A stretch of DNA of 64,000 nt, taken from NCBI GenBank assembly GCA_028532985.1, contig JANCIK010000005.1:3664501-3728500 (forward strand), read 5' to 3'. The stretch is from Stropharia rugosoannulata (Eukaryota; Basidiomycota; Agaricomycetes; Agaricales; Strophariaceae). This document shows positions 55,395 through 64,000 of the stretch, one piece after another. The translations under genes and the position numbers were made by a program. How positions within the stretch are numbered: the first letter of the stretch is position 1; each line of letters opens with the position of its first letter. The notes beneath the pieces were generated by a model. That model saw nothing but the letters and a program-made list of their open reading frames with translations, did no database searches and was not told the origin of the DNA.

Positions 55395-57382
55395 ATGCCA
55401 CTTGGTGATATTGATCCACAGGCCCGCGATCTACTTGCGGCACTGACAGCTTTTGTGAAGCCAATTGTAGCGGCATGCTTATCATCTGGTAAGCCCTTCC
55501 GTTATGAGCAAAACGCATTCGACATATAAATCTCTGTTTAATAGATAATGCTCTTGAAGAACTGAAACAGAGTAAGCTTCGATGTGCAATATACAACAGT
55601 ACTGATGCAGATGAGTGCTGATTTTCTTTATAATGTAGGCCGAGATCTTTCCTCGGTCGAATCAGTTGAACACCATCTTGTTAACTCTCTCAAGGCTTAT
55701 ATTGCGGAAACAATCAGTGGCTTTTGCAGTACCGATCGACCTCCACCAATAATAGCCATCGAGGAAGACAGGCCGTACACTATACCTCAGAAATGTACGT
55801 TTCCTCTTGCGTCTACTTCGAGTTATCGCCCATGCTTATATCTCTAAGTCAAAGAAACTTTTAAAAGCCAGATAATAGCTAGGCTCCGCACTGCTGTATT
55901 TGTTATGCCGACGCGACTATTAGTGTTTGATTCAACGGGGTCTGCAATCCAACTTGTCGACCAACGAGAAGCAGTGCAATTTCTGGCTAACGTCATATTT
56001 TCCAAGGTGGACGACAGCCCCGACCAACGTGCAACCATCATACAGCTGTTAGAAAACGACCCCACAGGAGATGTTCTACAAAGCACCGATAGGGCTAAAA
56101 ACCCAATAAGTCCTTTTCTTCAGGAACACGCACATTACAGTATACTTTCTCACACATGGACCAAAGACCTGCCCGGAGAGATTAACTTTCAGGGCTGGGC
56201 TACAAGAGCGGATAACCCTACTGGATATGCAAAAATCAAAAACTTCTGTCGAGTTTCTGCTCAAAATCATGGTTGTTATCTGGGTTGGGATGACACATGT
56301 TGCATCAACAAAGAAAGCAGCGCCGAGCTCGATGAAGCCATCCGATCTATGTATAAATGGTATAGCAAGTCCAAAGTATGCGTTATATATCTCGCAGAGA
56401 CCGAATCCGTCGAAAAAATGGCCAGCGATACTTGGTTCACCCGAGGATGGACACTGCAGGAGCTTGTAGCACCGTGGACTGTAGCCGTCTATAGCAAGCA
56501 TTGGTCGAAAATGGCTTGCAATCAGGCACGGGTTGCAAATGCTGCCGGGATATCGACCCAAGAGCTGAATCACTTTAGACTTGGTGACAATGCGGAGATC
56601 CCTATATCCAGGTGACTGCAGATGGCCTGCATGAGGCAGGTGACCCGCGAGGAGGACGGCGCCTATTCGCTCATGGGTGTTCTGGACGTCAGCATGTCAA
56701 TAGCATATGGCGAAGGTGCTCAACTTGCTTTCCTTCGGCTCATGCGCGAGCTCATCAATACCGCGCCTGCGGTTGTGGAGGTCTTCAATCACAGCTATTC
56801 AAAGATCACCGACGAAGTCATTCCAACCGCTCTAGATGTATACTGCAATCGCTCCGACACTTTCGATTATGTCTCCAGGAGCGGCGTTGTGCATTCTATG
56901 CTGGCAAATGACATTCCGATCGAGCCATTTATCTTAACCCATGTCGGCCTCCGCATCCATCTTCTCCTTTTTCCGGGCCATCGCAGGAAGTCTGAACCGC
57001 AGTCTGATGGCACTTCACACCGAAGGGCAACCTGTATGGTCGGGTATGGAATTTCGACTTATTGGCAAGTTCTCTCTATAATAAAGACAACGAGACTACG
57101 GATCACACAGTTGTCATCTTTGGGGTGGTCAATTTCTCCTTGGAAGATTGTAAGGTTATCATCGGAAATCCCTGCCTTTCGATTCCACTCAACTGCAGGG
57201 GGCAGAAACCTGGGCATATTCGACCATCTCATAAGATGAAGTTATGGTATTCGCAATCTGAATCGTCTCCTCCGGTCACGGTCTTCAAACTACATTCTTC
57301 AAAAGCTTTGAGTGAACAACAACCTCGAATTGAGGTGGATGAAAGCGATTCGATTTGGAGGTCCAGGGTCTGCAGCGCATAA
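55395..57382 (+). pseudogene. HET-domain (heterokaryon incompatibility-like) protein with in-frame TGA and frameshifts
   Basis: Exons 55395-55488, 55545-55571, 55639-55794 and a long one from 55849 join in phase. The N-terminus is MPLGDIDPQARDLLAALTAF, with a helical region before the HET domain. HET motifs follow in order: HYSILSHTW, GWDDTCCINKESSAELDEAI, MYKWYSKSKVCVIYL, WFTRGWTLQELVAP and, after the break, REEDGAYSLMGVLDVSMSIA with YGEGAQLAFLRLM. A TGA at 56613-56615 lies between PISR and LQMACMRQ, in the same frame. Further down, the frame changes near 56935 (into PMSASASIFSFFRAIAG) and near 57070 (into SLYNKDNETTDHTVVIFGVV). HET proteins trigger cell death in allorecognition in ascomycetes; the role in basidiomycetes is less clear. 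Confidence 0.8.
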
Positions 57383-57505
57383 TGATTTATATATGAGACA
57401 GGTAAATAGCTTTTAATACCTATAATATATGCGGAAATAGGTCGGAAAAATGACCCCATAAGTACACAGGGTTCATAGTCCAGTATTCTGTAGACGCTGA
57501 TTACC

Positions 57506-57830
57506 GTGGGCATTGCGGATAGGTCCTCTTCGTATTACTTTGTTGGAAGTCTGGTAGGCGCACTTTATGTCGACCCCCAGAACCCTAGACCGGCAATTAC
57601 TCTCCGCTCGCCACCCCCGCGCAAGCAGGTCGAGAGGTTTAGGCAGAGGCTGTGTGAGCGCGGCGGGGAACGGAAGCCGGCACTGAGAGGCTTGGGATGT
57701 AGTGTGAATCCGAATACGCCAGCGTCTGATCTGGATGCTGATGGTTCTGGATCTCGACGCCCACCCCCATTCCCTTCCTATTCCCCTTCTCCCGTTTCTT
57801 ACCAGGAATGAAGTCGACCACTCTCCGCAC
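57506..57830 (+). pseudogene. Second ATG4 fragment, later catalytic region
   Basis: The frame reads MGIADRSSSYYFVGS, then YVDPQNPRPAITLRSPPP. This corresponds to the GxxxxSSYYFVG...YLDPHHxRPAV segment of ATG4, which contains the catalytic Asp and a His-equivalent position. It is 3.5 kb downstream of the first ATG4 part, with the HET gene between them. It is joined directly to the truncated membrane copy 7 at about 57850. Confidence 0.7.
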
Positions 57831-57969
57831 ATCCTCATTAAGAGCGGCCATTAGTAGCAACCTCAACTCCACCTTGATGTTCTTGATGCTCACAGGTAAT
57901 GTCAGTCCCCAAATTACAGCGGGCAGCTCACCGATCCGGCATTTGCAAGAGTATATATCATGGTCTTTG

Positions 57970-58785
57970 GCTATACTATGGTGAGTTATTTGCACCATAA
58001 TTCCCACGGCGCGCGACTCATTGATGGCACCGCCGCGCGCGACTCAACGGGTTCGGCAGGTTATTATTTTGACTGCTACATCCCAGAGCAGCCCATACTT
58101 ACCTCATATTATGTGCTCTGGATATTATATTGTATCAAGAAGTAGAGTTGATTGTAGTTTAATGTTGATTTAATGACATTTTGTACCTATGATGGGATTT
58201 GCCGAAATATTCCCACGACATGCCCGCCGCGCGCGACTCTCTGAAGGACTGCCGCGCGCGACTCAAACCAAGTGGTCATTTTCAAATGCACCATTATATG
58301 TTTTTTTATCAATAGTAACAGTATATATGTGGTACATACAGTATGAGTACACAGATTCTACAGTAATATGAGGAAATACATCCATGTTTGAGAAGGAACT
58401 ACTACTGAAATTTGATTAAAATATGTGCCTAAGTCCCCATGAATTGAATTTAAAGTACTTGAGCTGAAAAGGAGGAGATATATAGCTTCATTGTGTACTC
58501 AAATGCTATCATTTATGGGTGATATTGGATGGCTTAGTGTAGTTGTAAGTACAAAACAGCAGGAAAAACTCGCCCTGTATGCCTCTCAAAGGGATTGATG
58601 ACCACAAACTCCAGTAATTTACTATTAATACAATACATATACCTACATATACCTTATTTCTACTCTAAACACCCAGGATATAGTGAAACAAGCACTGTCC
58701 CCTCACTTTGAGTCGCGCGCGGCAGTGCCATCAATGAGTCGCGCGCCGTGGGAATTGTGGTGCAAATAACTCACCATAGCTATAC
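57970..58785 (+). mobile_element. Non-autonomous TIR transposon, 802 bp, inserted in exon 2 of membrane copy 7
   Basis: The element runs 57977-58778 with inverted ends of about 70 bp starting TATGGTGAGTTATTTGCAC. It is flanked by the 7-bp duplication GCTATAC (57970-57976 and 58779-58785). The undisturbed site is seen in copy 6 ('GGCTATACCATC'), which proves insertion. Inside, the word GCGCGCGACTC occurs as direct and inverted copies near 58010, 58035, 58230, 58255, 58715 and 58740. No transposase frame is present. Confidence 0.92.
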
Positions 58786-59089
58786 CATCTACATATATGG
58801 TATGTAATGAGGAACTTGCCTACTTCAAGTAAGGCTAATTATGTCTGACAGGAACACAAAAGGAAGACAAAAATCGATTCATTCTCATAACGCTCTCCAC
58901 CTTGTTTTGTATTACAATCGCAATGATTGGATTGCAATGGCAATACACTAACTTGGAGTTCGTTGAGCATAGCGATACCAGATTCTCCATCGTCTTCTTC
59001 AGTACCTTTGGTAACCCCGGCTTGGTTCTATCGATATCTACATTACAAGATGCGACATACATCTTGGCAGACGGTCTATTGGTATGTTA

Positions 59090-60020
59090 AAGATCCATCT
59101 TGAGATTCTTCCTGGTCGTGCCGCGGAAGTCTACTAAGAGGACAAACGGGTATGTGGATACCATGGCTATATCTTGTGTTTGGGGGTGTTCCCGGCGCGT
59201 TGTATGCGCGCGGGGACAGGGCGTGGAGCCGTGGGGAAGCCAAAACTTCGGATACACAGGTCAAGCGGTACGCCTACAACGAGCTATAGGCTCGGATAAC
59301 GCGCTGTGAGCACGGGATTTGGCATGAAGCCTGTGACAAGTAAAAAACCTCGGACAAGAGTTGAACAAGAGTGGCATGAAGCCTGCAACGAGCAAAGCTG
59401 GTTAAAACGTAATTTTAGCGTCAATAGTGTAGAATAGGTCGTAGAGCAAGACCCGGGAACGTGAGGACGGTTAAATGCCATAGAACGGCAAGTCGCCGCT
59501 GGCGACAAGGTGAGTACGATCACGTAATCAGATTGATCGCAGTGATTGATGCCGAATTGGCGCCATCGATAAGGCAGGCGTAGAAATTTTCCTCCATTAG
59601 GCCTGGAACTCGACAGCAGACGATAGCACAGAAGCAGCACAGAGGAGCGGGAGGGAGCATGCCGCACTGCACTGCCAAATACAAGGTCTGGTACCAAGGA
59701 TCACCAAACGCCTTCCGGATGCAGGTATGTAAGTCTAGAAACAGCGTTTCACGGAAAGGCAGAAGCACAGTGAATGTCGAATCAAAACGAAAGGCTAATA
59801 TCTAAGAAAAGGATCACCGTGAGAGCAACAAGTCATGGAATACAGAACTTAATGGTTTGTGATGTCCGAATTGTCGAAGATGGCTTGACGATGGAGGAGA
59901 CAGTTAGAGGAGCGCACCGGGCACGTGCGCTCGTCAATCTCAAGAAAGCTTGCCCATCACGCGCGTTCCGCCATTCTGGGCATGTCCATTTCCCAATGAG
60001 AAGCTACGGTGCTTACACTT
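59090..60020. other. Unidentified insert within intron 3 of membrane copy 7
   Basis: About 890 bp more than the intron of copy 6. It contains a repeated word GGCATGAAGCCTG (59321 and 59370 regions) but no inverted ends or recognisable protein. It may be the junction sequence between two separately duplicated gene halves. Confidence 0.5.
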
Positions 60021-60829
60021 TGCAGTTATGGAGGTGTTATCGCATGCTTGGTAGATCCAATTTACTTCTCTACATCCCTTTATTTTTGTATGTCTGCGAA
60101 ATTGGTAAGACCTGCACCACAGCAGCCTAAAAAGTCATTTGACGTGCGAATAGCTATGTGCTTCATCTCTTTAGCCCTTTATGGAGTGCAACATTTCCAC
60201 CTCAACGATACGCAAAGTCTGGTAAATCCGGTAATAATAGTCATTGGTACTCTTGATGGCGTGATCGCTGTTACGAGTACCTCAGCCACGTTCATTATAT
60301 GCCGCAAGACATCTGCCTCTGTAAAGGAACGTCTGCCAATGAAGAGGAGATGCAAGCACCTTATCTGCATGCTCGTCGAATCATCGGCATTGTATTCCAT
60401 ATCTGCCATATTCCTAACCATCGACGCCATGATCCTGCTTGCTACTCCATCTATTTCGGACTCCATTTTTCAAGCAGCTTTGGACCTGAACGGATACTTC
60501 GTGGGTATAAACATGATAGCCACCGTATGTTGACCAACCCGGCGTCACTTTGAAGCTTTTCTCAGACAGCTATGGCTTTCAGGGTCATGCTCCGACTCTA
60601 ATAGTGGCGCAACTTTGTCTCACATCAAGAGCCGCGACCGTCGACACTGAACAAACGCATCACATCTCAGTATTTGAATTCAACCATCGGATTACAGTTA
60701 AGGATACTTCCCACGAAAGCAGGTCATCTGTAGATTCAGATATCGATTCAAAGGAGGAGCAGGCGAGAGTATATATTCTGACACAGTGTATACCAGTGTA
60801 CTTCTAGTTAATGTACTCACCATGTTCCA

Positions 60830-61860
60830 ACGCGACTTCACATGTTGACGGTGTAAAAATGTACTTTATTAAGACCCTAAAGATATTGGGTTATGCTCAA
60901 TCATGTTTTTCACGCTGGAGCGAGCAAAGTTGTTGAATACGGTTAGGGATTTTATCCACCATCTGCACGAGTACAGCATTACATTAGATTATCTTCTGGG
61001 CACTACACTGAATAATTCGAGCTACTTCAAACTTACTCTCAATGAATCCAAGCCGACTGTGTCTAAGGCATGATCAGTTTCTGATGACGAGGTCGCTCAG
61101 AGATTGGAGACTTGTTGGTACGTAGGTGACGCCAAGGACTACCGTCGTAGATATGCATGAAAGAAGATTCAAGAAGATAAAGGTATACCATGAAATACCT
61201 GCATACCTTTTGCAGTACTCGACGTCTTCCAAGTAATGTGCGTGTTCGCATCAAGATGAATAACGTCGCCCTTCTTGACTATGAAGGTTTCGCCTGGCTT
61301 GCTGCTGTCTTCTCCTTCCAACTCGCCTAAGCGTAGTTATGTCTTATCCTTTTCGAGAGTGGTGGTGATACGCTGAAGCTCTCTATGAGCGCGTATGCGT
61401 GCGAGGCTGTTTCACACGGCTTCTAACCAACCCAAAACAATGCAGGACGAAGACAAAGATGAGACGCAAAATAAGACAAAAAGACGAGGGAGTGTAAGCT
61501 GCAACGACAGCTTCGAACTACTCCTGGACGCAGGACGCAACGGGGACGCAAACTAGAACGCAAACGGATGCGCTAAGACGACGCAAAACGAGGGGAAAAC
61601 TATTCCTTTTTTCTACTACATACATCATAAGTATTTAAATATGTACATTAGTAATACAGCTAAATGGAACAAGAAAAGTCTAGAAAATGAAAGGAACTGT
61701 AAGAGAGTATTGTAAAAGGAAAGCCAAGATGATAAGAATGGAGGGGAGGTAGAGTGGCGTACAGTTACTCCGAATGTGCATACGAGGCGCGTTGTGGCAC
61801 GTGGCTGTGTGTCGTGAGAATCGGACTTGATGCGCGCGGTTTCCGTGAGCGTAGATGGGC
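60830..61860. other. Gene-poor region
   Basis: No supported exon. A purine-rich stretch (ACGCAAAACGAGG-like words) lies at 61430-61600. Confidence 0.4.
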
Positions 61861-61868
61861 ACGGCTCA

Positions 61869-62149
61869 TCAGTGGTATTTACCTTCAATTATGTATCCAA
61901 CAGTTGGGCCGGGATGGTGTGCGGATACAGGTTCACCAGCCTTGAGCTCCGCAATGGCATACATGAGGTGGCCTGTCTCGTGGGATGCAGGTTGTTCATG
62001 AAGGTCATGAACCTTGAGGTGGTCATACTGTGCGTCTTCTGGAGCATTTTCGACGTGTTCATGAACGTCCTTCCGGTGCTTGAGAGGGTAATTCTGTCAG
62101 TATGCCCCCAAGAACATAATGTATGACTTATCAGCACCTTGTAAGGCAT
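61869..62149 (-). CDS. Possible small two-exon gene, unknown function
   Basis: The minus strand gives MPYK from a 12-nt exon (62149-62138), then an intron of 44 nt, then exon 62093-61869. Together they encode 78 residues: NYPLKHRKDVHEHVENAPED, DHLKVHDLHEQPASHETGHL, MYAIAELKAGEPVSAHHPGP, TVGYIIEGKYH-stop. The product is hydrophilic and rich in His and Glu, with codon use like a real gene. The donor (GTGCTG) is unusual, so the first exon is uncertain. The family is not recognised. Confidence 0.4.
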
Positions 62150-62159
62150 TCTCCGTCGT

Positions 62160-63085
62160 TTGTGTAGTGAACAAGGACAACTAGACAGGGAGGGAAATGC
62201 TACTACTTACTAATGTAGTTCCTTCGTACTTTATGTAGCGGTAATGAGACTGATGGGGCTCTATTAGCGTACTGGACACAGTGGACCTAACATACACAGT
62301 ACTCGGTAAGTTGTATAAGATAGATGGTCCATTCATTGTGAGAATCAGCCAGCATTATCTCATACATCAATAAGCAGTGTTCAGGTGATATGCAAAGCTA
62401 CCGAACATCTTGCGCACTGTTCAATTCATACACTCGACTGAGTAGGCGCAGAACAAGTAGAATCAGGCAGTGGCATCGTGGCATTGTATATTTATGGAAG
62501 TGCTTTCTTGGTCTGCTGACTTGAATTGACAGTCGACCTGCTGTTATACGGTCTTATCTCTATCCTCATGTTATACATATAGCGTGTGTACCACGGAGGG
62601 TGAGCCGTTTGAGCGGGGGTAAGCGTTATTAATTATACAAATTTGTACCAGATATGCGAGACAGACACCTGGGTTATGGCATATCTTCTGGGGAGCAGAT
62701 GGGCACAATGTACCGTATTTACAGGAATACACACAAGAGAAATTATCACGGGGAACGGGTGACTGGTGACTAACCCGTGTATGAAAAGAGGGAGGGTTTG
62801 TCCGAATGAGAAATCAGAAGCATGTATTTGCTTGCCAGTGCCTCGCAGTAGGCATTAGATGGGTCCGCGAACAGCTCGGACTTATGTCCCATTGCGCAAT
62901 GAAGGCCTGCGTCTGCGGGTCATTTATCTCGGGAGATGCCTAGAGCTGCATGTCACACCGCTGTCCAAGTAGAGCTGGCTGATGAGCTTGTACGCGTTAT
63001 TCCCTCACTAGTATCTGTATACATGTATGTGTACAAGAGTGAGTGAGCGATCGAGTGATTGAAAGAAGATGCAGTTGAGCGTAGG
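62160..63085. other. Gene-poor region
   Basis: AT-rich, no exon, no repeat match found. Confidence 0.4.
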
Positions 63086-63091
63086 TATGCC

Positions 63092-63681
63092 TGTGAGTTA
63101 TGGTGAGTTATTTGCACATTTATTCCCACGTCCCGCCCTCCTGATCGGAGTGGGCCCCCTCCCTCTCGAGGGACTTCAATCTCTAATTTAACTTCTAATT
63201 CCCTGTAATGAGTAGTAATATACAGTAATTTTACTCTCTGTAGTATAAACTTTATATTGTATCCATCTCATGTACCAATGATGCAATCATTATTTTGCTA
63301 CTTTACAAAATCAACCTTCTATGTTATTCTGAAGTTCTTGTTAATAGTGAATTACTTGTAAATAGCATACTCACTGCTTGAAATTAATATTTTTTTGGTT
63401 AATTTAGTGATCTGAGGTTTGACATCTTGAGTGGGAGGGGGGAACAGTCGAGTGAGGGGGGAACACTCGTGGGAAGTTGAGATGATGGCACTGAATTTAA
63501 GAAAATATGACCGTTTCTGGCCCATTTTTATGAGTATAACAGTTTGGATAAATCAGAAAGATGTATACCATTATGTTTAAATACTGTACATAAGTCATAA
63601 TCATAAAACAATAAAATTTCATGTCGTTGTGAGAGGGGGGGATGTGGGAATAAATGTGCAAATAACTCACCATATGTGAGT
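63092..63681 (+). mobile_element. Intact non-autonomous TIR transposon, 576 bp
   Basis: The element runs 63099-63674 with ends TATGGTGAGTTATTTGCAC... and the exact inverted form, flanked by the 7-bp duplication TGTGAGT (63092-63098 and 63675-63681). The inner ends carry C-runs (TTCCCACGTCCCGCC, and GGGGGGGATGTGGGAA on the other side). The interior is AT-rich with no protein. It belongs to the same family as 57977-58778 but a different subfamily, because the interior is unrelated. Confidence 0.9.
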
Positions 63682-64000
63682 CCTTCTTTCTTGTACAACC
63701 CCAGATCATCAATCATTTACAATAGTGATCCAGTCAGACGCCATATCAGTTAGACTAGAACTCAGGAAGGTCGAGGCAGAGGGGAGATGTCATAGAATGG
63801 CTTTGAAATAAAAGATTGATGCTTTCGGCGTAGCATGAAGTAGCTCTCTACATCCCCAGTTCCAGTTCGTGGACAGTGTCACGGATTTGGTTTAAATGTA
63901 TTGAGAAACAGCACGGATAGGTATGTAAAACACTCTCTGTCATTAATTGACATAGACGTTGTCAAGAAAATGCCTTACTTTGGGCGAATTTTATCCTGAT
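63682..64000. other. Window end, no feature seen
   Basis: No exon or repeat was recognised in the last 320 bp. Confidence 0.4.

Larger units (their letters stand above)
57850..60807 (+). pseudogene. Multi-spanning membrane protein, paralog 7, chimeric and transposon-interrupted
   Basis: The end of exon 1 (57850-57895, SNLNSTLMFLMLTG) follows ATG4-derived sequence; the start codon is lost. Exon 2 begins at about 57953 and is split by an 802-bp element at 57977-58778. Exon 3 (58852-59081, 230 nt) is intact and nearly identical to copy 6. Intron 3 is 944 nt instead of about 53. Exon 4 (60026-60104, 79 nt), exon 5 (about 60154-60525) and exon 6 (about 60583-60807) are open but clearly more divergent from copy 6 than exons 1-3. 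This suggests that a recent 5' duplicate of copy 6 now stands in front of an older 3' half. It cannot encode a full protein. Confidence 0.82.

Noticed and set aside
56605..56625. Tiny intron removing the TGA in the HET gene (GTGACTGCAG)
   Set aside because: Ten bases is far below any functional intron length, and the frame is continuous without it.
59284..59697. 137-codon minus frame in the insert of intron 3 of copy 7
   Set aside because: Overlaps other open frames and shows no family; treated as part of an unidentified insert.
1..64000. CRISPR arrays, rRNA, bacterial promoters or operons
   Set aside because: Nothing of the kind is visible; the spliced genes show a eukaryotic nuclear sequence.

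Overview
The window looks like nuclear DNA of a mushroom-forming basidiomycete (Agaricomycetes). Genes are cut by many 45-65 nt GT-AG introns. There are a class I hydrophobin, HET and F-box proteins, a DUF2235/WD40 protein, and a gene-poor background of decayed repeats. Gene models below were assembled by reading exons in phase across splice sites. No rRNA, tRNA, CRISPR array or bacterial-type operon was recognised.

The main theme is a repeated two-gene module. Seven complete or broken copies of one multi-spanning membrane protein family (starts near 1213, 12303, 21422, 28239, 32976, 50331 and 57850) all lie on the + strand. Four copies of a thioester-reductase (TR) domain protein lie at 1-510 (+, cut by the window edge), 15209-16692 (-), 23011-24476 (-) and 34439-35824 (-, frameshifted). 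Three membrane genes converge on a TR gene. The TR genes carry no adenylation or carrier domain, although their relatives are the C-terminal part of NRPS-like reductases. The membrane genes share exon lengths and promoter words.

Layout: 0-5.5 kb, TR copy 1, membrane copy 1, repeat DNA and a broken DUF4140/DUF4139 gene. 5.7-10 kb, a secreted-protein block on the - strand: a PL14 polysaccharide lyase with one frameshift, an intact hydrophobin and an intact small secreted protein, which has a broken duplicate at 17.5 kb. 12-36 kb, the membrane/TR array set in C/T-rich repeats. 38-39 kb, an F-box gene. 41.7-46 kb, a 16-exon gene for a DUF2235 hydrolase, duplicated helical repeats and a seven-bladed WD40 domain. 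50-61 kb, membrane copies 6 and 7 around ATG4 protease fragments and a HET-domain gene with an in-frame TGA.

A short terminal-inverted-repeat transposon family with 7-bp target duplications is present: one copy interrupts an exon of membrane copy 7, one lies intact at 63.1 kb, and a broken end lies at 39.2 kb. The region reads as a fast-changing accessory segment with tandem duplication, pseudogenes and transposon insertion.
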